Assembly: GCF_000186865.1 (NCBI RefSeq)
Contig: NW_008705587.1
Location: 104,652-168,651, forward strand
Reading direction: 5' to 3'
DNA from: Aureococcus anophagefferens
Taxonomy: Eukaryota > Sar > Pelagophyceae > Pelagomonadales > Pelagomonadaceae
Length of the DNA stretch: 64,000 bases
The notes under the pieces are model-generated. The model ran no database searches. It was not told the DNA's origin and saw only the letters and a program-made list of their open reading frames with translations. Below, piece after piece: positions 9,131 through 17,435 of the stretch. The stretch's first letter is position 1. Every line of letters begins with the position of its first letter. The translations under genes were made by a program, and so were the position numbers.

Positions 9131-9805
9131 ATGGCCGCGCTCGACGACCCCCCGCTCGGCGGCGACGCGCCGCCGCCGCCGGTCATCGTGCTGCTGGACC
9201 TCGCGTGCCTCGAGATCGTCAAGACGAAGCGCGGCGAGTTCCAGCTGCTCAACGGCGACGACCACCGGTCCGTGCTCGGCAAGCACGGCCGCGACCCGGC
9301 GGAGTGCCGGCCGGACATCGCGCACCAGGAGCTCATGGCGCTCTTCGACTCGCCGCTGAACAAGGCGAAGCAGCTCAAGGTCTACATGCGCACGCGGCAG
9401 AACGTGCTCATCGAGTTCCACGAGTCCGTGCGCATCCCCCGGACGTACAAGCGCTTCGCGGGGCTCATGGTCCAGCTCCTCCACAAGCTCAAGGTGCGCG
9501 CCGCCGACGGCCGCGAGACGCTGCTCAAGGTCATCAAGAACCCGATCCAGAGGCACCTCCCGCCGGACTGCGTCTGCTACGGCTTCTCCGTCCAGGGCGA
9601 CCGCTACACGCCCGGCGCCTTCGCCGCGACGCTCCCGGACAAGCCCGTCTGCTTCGTCGTCGGCGCCATGGCCGCGGGCCACGTCAACCAGGACGACCAC
9701 GAGAACATGGTCGACTACGTGAGCCTGAGCCAGTACCCGCTCTCGGGCGCGACGGCGATCAACCGGCTCCTCGGCGCCATCGAGGCGCACCGGGGCATCG
9801 CGTAA
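9131..9805 (+). CDS. EMG1: EMG1/NEP1 18S rRNA pseudouridine N1-methyltransferase
   Basis: A 224-residue SPOUT-class methyltransferase needed for small-subunit ribosome assembly; the family N1-methylates a hypermodified pseudouridine of 18S rRNA in the nucleolus. Nearly every conserved block is present: VIVLLDLACLEIVKTKRGEF, RPDIAHQ, DSPLNKAKQLKVYMRT, IPRTYKRFAGLMVQLLHKL, VIKNPIQRHLPP, then FVVGAMAAGHVN and YPLSGATAINR, which form the knot and S-adenosylmethionine site. The length is close to the family norm. ATG 9131 begins just before a short Pro-rich N-terminus. Single exon. Confidence 0.97.
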   Translation: MAALDDPPLGGDAPPPPVIVLLDLACLEIVKTKRGEFQLLNGDDHRSVLGKHGRDPAECRPDIAHQELMALFDSPLNKAKQLKVYMRTRQNVLIEFHESVRIPRTYKRFAGLMVQLLHKLKVRAADGRETLLKVIKNPIQRHLPPDCVCYGFSVQGDRYTPGAFAATLPDKPVCFVVGAMAAGHVNQDDHENMVDYVSLSQYPLSGATAINRLLGAIEAHRGIA

Positions 9806-11262
9806 GGGGGCATTTCCCCCCTCTTGCGTGGGTCGTGCGGGGGCATCGGTGTCGAGCCGACGCGGGGCTCGGCGGCTTCCTCGACGACGTGCGCGCGCGT
9901 CGCGGGCGCGAGCCTAACCCTTACAAGTCCTGGTTTGGTGTGCGTCGTCCTCGCTGTTTCTCCCAAAAGATTACAAGCTCGGGGCGCCGATCGACGAAGC
10001 TCGGGGCGCGACCGTTTGCTAGCGCCAAGTCCGCCGCGCCCGCGACCGCGACCGGCCCCGGACCGCGGCGATGGACGGCCGCGCCGCCCGCGCGCCGCCC
10101 GCCGGGCGCGGGCGCGTCGTCGACGCGGGCGCCCGCGGCGCGCCGCGTCGACGGGACGCGCGTCTCGCCGAGGGGCTGCCCCAACTGCCCCAACGGCGAC
10201 CTCGGGCGATGGCGACGGCCCGAAGGCGCGGCGCGCGTCGCCGCGGCCCGGCGCTCGCGGCGCGTCCCCCGCGCGCCGCGCGCCGGGACCCGGATCGCAT
10301 CGTCGAGGCGGCCGACCGGACCGGACCGTCGCGCGGGGCTCGGCCTCGGGGCGACCCCCGGCGCGAAGCGCCGGAAGAAAATTTTGCGCACGCGCCGGAC
10401 GCCCCGCGCGTCTGGGTCTCGCCGCGAGCTCACGCAGCCCGTCGGATGACCGGTTACGGGCCGCGGACCGTCGCGCCACGGCGTCGTCCCCTCGGCGCGC
10501 CCGTGCAACCGTAAAACGGTTGTACTTTCGGACCGACGCGGGCAACAGCCCGCGGTCGAAGGCAACCACGCGGAGGACAAGGAGTCCATCGACATGCAGC
10601 TCGTGGACGTCGTCCGCGAGGAGTCCTAGCACCTCGACTACCTCCGGGCCTTCCGCGGGCCTCCGGCTCGCGCGCCGACCGTGCCCGAGGACTTCGAGAC
10701 GGCCGCGTCCACGACTACAACCTCGACGAGTGCCCACGGGACTCGGAGCGATGGACTCCACGCACGCGACGGCCGGCGGGCGGCGGGAGATCGACGAAGA
10801 TCCCGGCGTCGGCGTCGGCGTCGTCCCCTCGAACGTCTTCGAGACCGTCGCGCTGCTCGGCCGCGCGAAGCGCGGAGGAAAATTTTCCGCATCGCCGCCG
10901 CCACCTCGATGCTCGTGACGTGTCGCCCGGCCTCGGCGACTCGACTATCAGCGCGGAGTCTTCCTGGCTGCTACGCGGGCCGTTGCCCGGGGTGCGAAGC
11001 TCTGATCACGCCGCACCGCGCGAAGCGCGGAGCCTCTGCCACCGCGCTGGTGCTGCCCCGGCGCCTGACTTGCCCCGGCGCCTGACTTGACCGCAGCGAC
11101 GAGGGCCATCGATGCCGCGGACGCGTCGCCCAGCTCTGTGGGTCGTCTGCGGAGCGGACCCGCGACCTGCCGAGGCGCGCTCGCCGGCGCTGTCGTGCTG
11201 CCGGCGCTGGTNNNNNNNNNNNNNNNNNNNNNNNNNNNNNNNNNNNNNNNNNNNNNNNNNNC
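9806..11262. other. Unassigned GC-rich stretch with coding fossils and short repeats
   Basis: No convincing gene between EMG1 and the vWA gene; long open frames here are Arg/Ala/Pro composition artefacts. Two similar sites occur, GGAAGAAAATTTTGCGCA around 10372 and GGAGGAAAATTTTCCGCA around 10872, each preceded by CGCGAAGCGC. Near 10558-10625 a frame reads HAEDKESIDMQLVDVV then meets a stop, suggesting an eroded exon. A 17-bp tandem duplication (GCCCCGGCGCCTGACTT) lies at 11055-11088. The stretch may hold a pseudogene or the 5' part of the gene cut by the assembly gap. Confidence 0.4.
11212..11261. other. Assembly gap (50 Ns)
   Basis: Exactly fifty N characters, the usual placeholder of a scaffold gap of unknown true size. 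It falls directly before a Pro-Thr-Ala repeat tract, which probably prevented assembly, and hides the start of the vWA gene. Confidence 0.99.
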
Positions 11263-12921
11263 GAGCCCACGGCCGACCCGTCGGCCGAGCCCACGGCCGC
11301 GCCCACGGCCGACCCGTCGGCCGCGCCCACGGGCGACCCGTCGGCCGCGCCGACGGGCATCCCGACGGCCGACCCGTCGGCCGCGCCCACGGCCGAGCCG
11401 ACGGCCGACCCGTCGGCCGCGCCCACGGCCGCGCCCACGGCCGCGCCCACGGCCGCGCCCACGGCCGACCCGTCGGCCGGGCCCACGGGCATCCCGACGG
11501 CGGCACTGGCGCCTGCGCCATGACGCCGCCGTCCACTGGCGCCTCCCGCGCCTGTGAGACCCCTCTGAGCCTCCCGTCCCCCGCGGTTCCTCCCGGGCCC
11601 CCTACGTTTAGAGACGCGTCAAGGCATCCCGACGGCCGACCCGACCGCCGCGCCCACGTCCGACCCGACGGCCGGCACGGGCGCGCCCACGACCGACCCG
11701 TCGGCCGCGCCCACGGGCGTGCCGACGGCCGACCCGTCGGCCGCGCCCACGGGCACGCCCACGACCGACCCGACCGCGCCGCTGCTCATCGCCGAGTGCC
11801 TCGACGAAGCGGCGTACTACGTCTTCGGCTTGGACGCGAGCAAGTCGATGGAGGAAACTGGCTGGAACATCGCTCGCAAGTTCACCCAGGATATGGCGAA
11901 GACGCTGCTCGATTTGAACGACGAGAGGATCTCAGCGGGTCTAGAGCCGCACCAGGTGGCGGCGTACTGGTTCAACGGGGCGCACGTTAACTCCCCGGGC
12001 ACGTTCACGGAGTTCACGACCGACTACGACGCTTTCGAGGTTTCCATACTCGACTATGGCGAGGTCGAGGAAGCACAGACGCAGCACCCGCAAGGGTTCC
12101 AGAAGGCCACACTGTGGCTGGACCCCGTCACTTCGAAGTTCAAGAGCCACGTGCTGATCACCGACGGCGCTCCGTTCGCGGCCACCGGACCCTGCAAGAA
12201 CGGAGAGAGCCTGGGGCATCTCATCGGAGGAACTCCGGAGCACAACTACGAAACGTTCACGGACATTCGAGACACTCCGTGCCGCGCGGAGTGCGCCGTC
12301 TTGGATTGCGACGCGACCGGTCCGACGGGCTGCCTGGAGCAAATGAGACCTTGGGCCAAGGCAGATTGCCTGAGTGAGGACGGGAAGAGCGACAAAGGCA
12401 AAGCCGAGGCGTGCGAGTGCGCGCTCCACGTCGCCGAACTCTTCAACGCGGTGCCGCACTTCTCGACGACGGTCGTGGGCGTCCAGAACGCGCATAATCC
12501 CGAGGAACGGTACACGGAGATCTTCGACGCGATGGCGTCGACCCCGGGCCACTACATCGACGCGATGGGCGGCGAGCTCGGGGAAGACGATATCACCGAA
12601 TACGTGGACCGGACGCTGCGAGCCGCGTGCAACACGCCGTACCAGAAGTGCCAACGGAACAACGACGTCTCGACGTTCCCGCGCGACAAGTACGCCGACG
12701 GCGACGACGAGTTCCAGCACAAGAGCTGGGCCATCGGCTGCGACTTCGCCGAGAAGTACCCGGACCTTCCCGAAGGATGCGACGCCGAATGCGACGGTGG
12801 AGACGGAGGAGGCGAAGGCGTCGGAGGCTGCTGCGGCGAAACCTGCAGCGGAAACTGCGACACTTCGAGGCTTATCTGCAGAGACGCGTGCGACTACTAC
12901 TACGACCTCGCCGACGGCTAG
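11263..12921 (+). CDS. Pro-Thr-repeat protein with von Willebrand A-like domain, 5' end lost in gap
   Basis: The frame begins right after the gap with repeats of the type PTADPSAAPT, ends at an in-frame TGA at 11521, resumes the same repeats at about 11624 in the same frame and continues into a globular domain. A 135-nt intron (11489-11623) would reconcile this. The domain shows YYVFGLDASKSMEETGWNIA, a D-x-S-x-S metal-binding motif of vWA domains, followed by KSHVLITDGAPFAATG and a Cys-rich tail (GCCGETCSGNCDTSRLIC). It is probably extracellular or cell-surface, with the repeats as a stalk like the gene at 63.4 kb. The domain is lower in GC than its neighbours. The true start and signal peptide are not visible. 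Confidence 0.7.
11489..11623 (+). other. Putative GC-AG intron flanked by an 8-bp repeat
   Basis: GCATCCCG occurs at 11489-11496 and again at 11624-11631, 135 bases apart. Removing 11489-11623 leaves PTGIPTADPT in frame and deletes the stop at 11521. The left repeat would give a GC donor and the interval ends in AAG. This is the same geometry as the introners, but no inverted terminal repeats are visible, and the repeat could arise from the surrounding Pro-Thr repeats. A canonical-looking GTGAGA lies inside, after the stop. Confidence 0.4.
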
Positions 12922-12947
12922 GAGCTCTCTCACCCCCCGCCGGACGC

Positions 12948-13017
12948 GGCCGACCCAAGAGGCCCCCCCCCCGGCAACGCGACACCGCGCGGCGTCCGGC
13001 CGACCCAAGAGGCCCCC
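12948..13017. repeat. 20-bp direct repeat in a tail-to-tail spacer
   Basis: GGCCGACCCAAGAGGCCCCC occurs at 12948-12967 and again at 12998-13017, between the vWA gene and the opposing MFS gene. It is likely a small local duplication in the shared 3' region; no function is evident. Confidence 0.6.
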
Positions 13018-13063
13018 GCGCGCGACGCGCGCCGCCCCGCGCTCGCTAAGCTTAAGCGCCATC

Positions 13064-14395
13064 CTAGGCCGCCTCCTTACCCTCGGCCGCGGCCGCGCGG
13101 AGGGCGACGGGCGCGAGCGCGAGCGCGGCGGCCGTGAGCGCGATGTTGAGGTGGAACGGCGCGGCGGGCCGCGCGGCGCGGCGGCCCCAGACGTAGAGCT
13201 TCCCGTAGACGAGGGGCCCGAGGATCTTGAGGATGGCGACGAGGTTCGCGCGGTCGCCGCTGAGGCGGCCCTGGGGCACGCCCTTCCTGCCCGCGAGGGC
13301 CGTGAGCGACGTCGACGCGCCCAACGTCCGCGCGGGCCCGAGGAAGCCGACGGCCGCGGCGACCAGCGCCGCGCGGTGCGACACGCAGCAGCCGACCCAG
13401 AAGCCGAGGTTCGAGAGCGTCGCGACGGCCGTGAAGGCCTGGAGGCCCACGCGCTTCGCGAGGCGGCCGCCGACGACGTTGCCGACCGCGCCGAGCAGCG
13501 GGATCGCCGTGAAGAACGTCGCGACGGCCGACGGGCCGAGGCGCCACTCGTCGATGGCGAAGATCTGGAGCACGTCGCCCATGAAGATGGGCTGGAGCGT
13601 GATGGCGAGGAGGAGCGCCAGCAGCCGCATCTCGCGGCCGTCGGAGAAGAGGCGGTAGCACGACAGCGGGTTGAACGCGCCGAGCTCGAAGGGCCGCCGG
13701 TCGTCGAGCGTCTCCTCGACGTTCGCCGCCGCGAAGGCCACGGCGGCGGCCGACGCGACCGTCGCCGCGCCGTAGAGCGACCGGAGCGTCTTCCCCGGCA
13801 GCAGGCTGCCGAGCTTGATGCCGCAGGCGAAGCCGACGTTCACGAGCGCGAAGATCAGGCCCGACGTCGCCGCGAGCTGGCCCGGGTCGGCCTTGTACGC
13901 GTCGCCGAGCATCGCGCCGGACGCGAGGAAGTAGAGGCCGACGACGAGCGAGCCGACGAACTTTGTCACGAGGAGCGCGGGCACGGACGGGAACGCGCAG
14001 GCCAGGCCGTTCGCGCCGAGCACGGCGAGCAGCACGCCGAGCAGCACGGGCTTGCGGCCCTGGGAGTCGGCGAGCGCGCCGACGACGGGCGCGAGCAGGA
14101 TCTCGCAGCCCGCGGACGCCGAGCCCACGACGCCCAGGAGCGCCGTCGCGCGCTCGCTGCCGAGCGCGTCGATGAGCGCCGGCGCCGGCGCCAGCGCGAC
14201 GACGGCCACGGACAGCACGAACATGAAGCTCAAAGGCTTGAGCGCCCGCTCCGGCCGCACGGCGACGGCCACGCCGCCGCCGCCGCCGCGCGCCGCGACG
14301 ACCGTCGCGGGCTTCCTGGGCGCGCGCAGCGACGACTTCGGCGCCACGAGCCCGTGGGCCTGCAACGCCGCAATGGCGAGCAATTTGAGGAACAT
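13064..14395 (-). CDS. Plastid-targeted MFS transporter
   Basis: A 443-residue carrier of the major facilitator superfamily. The N-terminus (MFLKLLAIAALQAHGLVAP, then KSSLRAPRKPATVVAARGGGG) is a bipartite plastid leader, so a plastid-envelope location is expected. About twelve hydrophobic segments follow. The loop between TM2 and TM3, GALADSQGRKPVLLG, is the classical G-x-L-a-D-x-x-G-R-K MFS motif, with a looser copy at NVVGGRLAKRVGLQ. The overall pattern recalls TetA/SLC46-type drug or metabolite exporters; the substrate is unknown. ATG 14395 is used; the reading frame extends upstream only through a GTG. Confidence 0.86.
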   Translation of the reverse strand: MFLKLLAIAALQAHGLVAPKSSLRAPRKPATVVAARGGGGGVAVAVRPERALKPLSFMFVLSVAVVALAPAPALIDALGSERATALLGVVGSASAGCEILLAPVVGALADSQGRKPVLLGVLLAVLGANGLACAFPSVPALLVTKFVGSLVVGLYFLASGAMLGDAYKADPGQLAATSGLIFALVNVGFACGIKLGSLLPGKTLRSLYGAATVASAAAVAFAAANVEETLDDRRPFELGAFNPLSCYRLFSDGREMRLLALLLAITLQPIFMGDVLQIFAIDEWRLGPSAVATFFTAIPLLGAVGNVVGGRLAKRVGLQAFTAVATLSNLGFWVGCCVSHRAALVAAAVGFLGPARTLGASTSLTALAGRKGVPQGRLSGDRANLVAILKILGPLVYGKLYVWGRRAARPAAPFHLNIALTAAALALAPVALRAAAAEGKEAA

Positions 14396-15235
14396 GCTCG
14401 TTGCAACACGGCCCGTGCTTGCGGTGAACAGGGCGTGTTGCAACACTGCGAGTGGCGGAGTTCAGCTCGCTCGTCAGACCCCTCGGTGCGCTCGATGTGA
14501 GCCGGTAACTTGAAGTTCAAGTCGCTCTCGCGGGCACCCAGGGCTCCTGGGGAGGGGCGAGTCTTCGCTGCGGGAGGGTCGGAGAGAGTAAAAACACGAG
14601 GTGGTATTTCCGGGGGACCGCGCGAGGTCTCGAGAGCGCGCCGCGCGGCCGCGAAGTCCGCGCGGCGAGCGCCCGCGCGAGACGGCGGTCTGGCAGCCTG
14701 CCAGTACCAGTCCGAACGCAAACCGTGCGACCGCGATGACGGGGAGAATGGATCGAACCTCCCACGTGTCCACGCGTGGAGGGGACGACGGACAGGCCTA
14801 CGGACGCGTCCTTTGCGTCGAGGCGTCGGCTGCGAAGCCCCTTCCGCCGTTGCGTCTGTGCAGATCGAGCAACAACTCACGCACGCGCCCGCGTCTCTCC
14901 GCTGAACTTCTACGTTCGTCGGGGTCTCTACGCCGTCGGGGGGTCGCTGCCGAAATGACCCCGCAAGACACGAGCGGAGAACGACGAGAGCGACGATTAT
15001 TCTTCGTTCGGGGGTGACGATTTTTCGGCGTGATGAAGTTGCGGGGGGGGCGTCGGGCGCCGGGCGTCGGGTTCGCGCGGCGCGTCGTCGGACGGTTCGC
15101 GACGAGAGACGACGTGCGGGGGCGCGGCGAGGCGAGCGACCTCCTTCGCGAGCGAAGAACCGCCCCCGACGCACGTCGCGCGGAACGCTCGCCGCCCCGA
15201 AGAACCGCCCCGCCCTTCCCCGACGCAGGGACGCC
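14396..15235. other. Divergent spacer without recognisable gene
   Basis: About 840 bases separate the plastid MFS gene and the HVA22-like gene, unusually long for this window. Apart from the inverted repeat near 14400, I see no conserved protein, RNA gene or repeat. Open frames on both strands have arginine/serine composition typical of shadows. It presumably holds two promoters and 5' UTRs. Confidence 0.6.
14400..14444. repeat. Perfect 11-bp inverted repeat at the start of the plastid MFS gene
   Basis: GTTGCAACACG at 14400-14410 and its exact reverse complement CGTGTTGCAAC at 14434-14444, separated by 23 bases, end four bases upstream of the ATG at 14395. Each arm contains the palindrome GTTGCAAC. 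It may be a paired transcription-factor site or a 5' UTR stem. Confidence 0.6.
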
Positions 15236-16054
15236 ATGTCGACCCGCCGCGCGCTCGGAGAAGTCACCTTCAACCTTGAGAACGAGGATGACAAGGAGAA
15301 CCTGCTGATGAAGCCCCTGCGGACGCCCGTCGTCGCGTCGTACGACGACGACGAGCTCGAGGACGCGACGCCGTTCTCGGAGGCGCCGGAGACGCCGGCG
15401 GACGACAAGGAGGTCGAGGAGGAGGAGGAGGAGGCGGTCGTCGAGTCCCCCGCCGCGTCGCCGAGCGAGTGGGACCTGCTCGTCAACGAGGCGTCGGTCC
15501 GCGTCGGCGCGGCGGTGTCGCGGCTCCCGCCCGACGCGCGGCGCGTCGTCGACGCCGTCGAGGCGCGCACGGGCCTCACGGCGCTGAACCTCGTCGCCGC
15601 GGCCGCGGCCGTGGTGCCCTTCCTGTGCCTCACGGTCATGTGGACCTGGCGCCAGATCGCCGTCGCGGCCGTCGGCGGCGCCTACCCGGCGTTCCGCACG
15701 GCCAAGCTCCTCGTCGAGGTCGAGGCCGCCGCGCCGGACCCCGCGGAGGTCAAGCAGTGGGCGGCCTACTGGCTCTTCTGCAGCGCGTCCCTCGCGCTCC
15801 GCCACACCGTCGGCCTCAGCCTCCTCCCGCCCGTCTTCTACGTCAAGGCCGCGCTCCTCGGCTGGCTCGTGTCGTCGGACACGCGCGGCGCGAAGGTCGT
15901 CTGGGACGCGGCCGTCGAGCCCCTCGTCAAGCCCTGCTTCAAGCCCAAGGAGGCCTGCATGGCCCTCGTCGCGACGGGCAAGAAGGTCCGCCGCCGCATG
16001 TCCGCGTGCTTCTCGCCGTCGCCCGTGTCCTTCGAGGAGATCCACGCGGACTGA
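15236..16054 (+). CDS. TB2/DP1/HVA22 (REEP) family ER-shaping protein with N-terminal degron-like motifs
   Basis: A 272-residue protein. Residues from about 105 to 225 contain the TB2/DP1/HVA22 domain: two hairpin-forming hydrophobic pairs with TALNLVAAAAAVVPFLCLTV, YPAFRTAKLL, QWAAYWLFCSASLALRH and LPPVFYVKAALLGWLVS, ending in GAKVVWDAAVEPL. Members bend ER tubules. The N-terminal 80 residues are disordered and acidic. They carry RRALGEVTF (very like the cyclin destruction box), KEN at 20-22, and several S/T-P sites (RTP, ATPF, ETP, SPAASP). This points to cell-cycle-controlled abundance, which is inference. ATG 15236; single exon. Confidence 0.92.
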   Translation: MSTRRALGEVTFNLENEDDKENLLMKPLRTPVVASYDDDELEDATPFSEAPETPADDKEVEEEEEEAVVESPAASPSEWDLLVNEASVRVGAAVSRLPPDARRVVDAVEARTGLTALNLVAAAAAVVPFLCLTVMWTWRQIAVAAVGGAYPAFRTAKLLVEVEAAAPDPAEVKQWAAYWLFCSASLALRHTVGLSLLPPVFYVKAALLGWLVSSDTRGAKVVWDAAVEPLVKPCFKPKEACMALVATGKKVRRRMSACFSPSPVSFEEIHAD

Positions 16055-16135
16055 GCGCGCCAAGAAACCCCCCCCGCAAGCCCCCCATCCCGTGCACAAG
16101 AGACGCCGACGCACACGTAATGCGTCCGCCGCGCG

Positions 16136-17236
16136 TTACCGGGGCGCGCCGGCGCCGTGGCGCGCGAGCGCCGCGCGGCAGGCCGGCGCGTCGAAGGCGC
16201 GGTCCGCGGCGCGCGCGACGAGGAGCGCGAGGTCGCGGAGCTCGAGGCCGAAGGCGTCGCGGACCTTGAGGTACTCCGCGGCGAGGTCCGTGTCGAAGAC
16301 GGCGGTGTCGTCCGTGCAGAGGCACAACGGCACGTCGAAGCCGCGGGCGAAGACGTCGCCGAGCCGCGGGTGGTCGCGGAGCGACGCGAGGCGCAGCGTC
16401 GCGACGTTCGACGACGGGCAGACCTCGACGAGGGGCGCGCCCGCGCCGCACAGGTCCTCGGGCGCGACGTGGAGCGCGTGGCCGAGGCGGCAGCGGCCCG
16501 GCGCTTCGCGCGCGACCGCGAGGATCCGCGACGCGTCGGCGTCGCCCCGGGGGCACTCGCCGACGTGGATCGCGAGGCCGAGGCCGTGGGCGTCGCGGCA
16601 CTCGCGGAAGAGGCGCTCGAAGGCCTCGAAGGAGTGGCGGCTCGTCGGGTTCCCGCTGAAGTCGACGCCGACGACGAAGGCCCGCGCTCGCGCGTCGCCG
16701 CGCCGGAGGGCCGCGACGGCGGCGACCGTCGCCGCCGCGGCCGCGGGGCCCCGCGACCGGTCCACGGACGCGAGGAACCGCGGCGTCAGCGCGCCCGCGT
16801 AGGTCGCCATGACGTCGACGACGGTGTCCACGTAGTCGGCCTCCGTGCGTTCGCCGAGCGCGCGCGGCGTGGATCGGAGCTCCGCGTAGCAGCAGCCCGC
16901 GGCCTCGAAGTCCTCGAGCGCCTCGCGCGCGACGCGCCGCACGACGGCCAGCGAGTCGACGCATTGGTGGATGAGCGCGAAGATTTCGAAGCACGCCTCG
17001 AGCGTCCGAGGGCCGGCGAGGAGCGCGCGCGCGCCCGCGAGGCCCCGCGCCTCCGCGAGCTCGACGAGCGTCGACAGGCGGATGGACCCGTTCAGGTGGG
17101 CGTGGAACTCGACCTTGCCCATGGCGCGCACGGCGCGCACGACGCGCCGCCGGCGCAGGAGCCGGCGGAGCCCGTAGGCCGCGGCCGCCAGCGACGCCGC
17201 CGCGACGACGCCGACGGCGGCGCGCGGCGGCGACAT
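16136..17236 (-). CDS. Adenosine deaminase-like protein (ADAL, N6-methyl-AMP deaminase type)
   Basis: A 366-residue metal-dependent hydrolase. After a short membrane-like N-terminus (VGVVAAASLAAAAYGLRRLL) it reads KVEFHAHLNGSIR (zinc-binding HxH in the form typical of ADAL), AIHVGECP (catalytic His and Glu), CRLGHALHV, EVCPSSNVATL and CTDDTAVFDTDLAAEY (catalytic Asp pair). The HLNGSI variant favours the ADAL branch, which removes the methylamine from N6-methyl-AMP, over classical adenosine deaminase; this choice is inference. The N-terminal hydrophobic stretch suggests membrane anchoring or organelle import. ATG 17236 is 200 bases from the divergent ABCG gene. Confidence 0.9.
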   Translation of the reverse strand: MSPPRAAVGVVAAASLAAAAYGLRRLLRRRRVVRAVRAMGKVEFHAHLNGSIRLSTLVELAEARGLAGARALLAGPRTLEACFEIFALIHQCVDSLAVVRRVAREALEDFEAAGCCYAELRSTPRALGERTEADYVDTVVDVMATYAGALTPRFLASVDRSRGPAAAAATVAAVAALRRGDARARAFVVGVDFSGNPTSRHSFEAFERLFRECRDAHGLGLAIHVGECPRGDADASRILAVAREAPGRCRLGHALHVAPEDLCGAGAPLVEVCPSSNVATLRLASLRDHPRLGDVFARGFDVPLCLCTDDTAVFDTDLAAEYLKVRDAFGLELRDLALLVARAADRAFDAPACRAALARHGAGAPR

Positions 17237-17278
17237 CGATGCAGCGCTTGTCGTGCGGCTTCGCGAGCGAGGGATGCC

Positions 17279-17334
17279 GCTCGGCTCGATAGCTCGGCTC
17301 GATGGCTCGGCTCGGCTCGATGGCCCGGCTCGGC
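17279..17334. repeat. 13-bp tandem repeat in a divergent promoter
   Basis: Imperfect tandem copies of GCTCGGCTCGATR (about four units) fill the spacer between the ADAL gene and the ABCG gene. It may be a minisatellite or clustered binding sites. Confidence 0.6.
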
Positions 17335-17435
17335 TTGCAAGGAGGAGGCCCTCGATGGCTGCCTCCGTTTTTAGCGACCACAAGTTCTTGAGGCGAAAAT
17401 TGAGGCGCCTTGAAGCGCACTTGGCTCGAGCAACG

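Noticed and set aside
9824..10918. Plus-strand frame after EMG1 as a gene
   Set aside because: Dominated by Arg, Pro, Ala and Ser from GC composition, competing frames of equal length exist on both strands, and no conserved motif or sensible start is present.
14745..14780. Possible tRNA T-arm suggested by GGATCGAACCTCCC
   Set aside because: No matching T stem, anticodon arm or acceptor stem could be paired around it. No convincing tRNA or rRNA gene was seen in the window.
14230..15639. Long minus-strand frame between the plastid MFS gene and the HVA22 gene
   Set aside because: Composition is Arg/Ser/Thr repeats without conserved blocks; it overlaps the HVA22 coding region in antisense.
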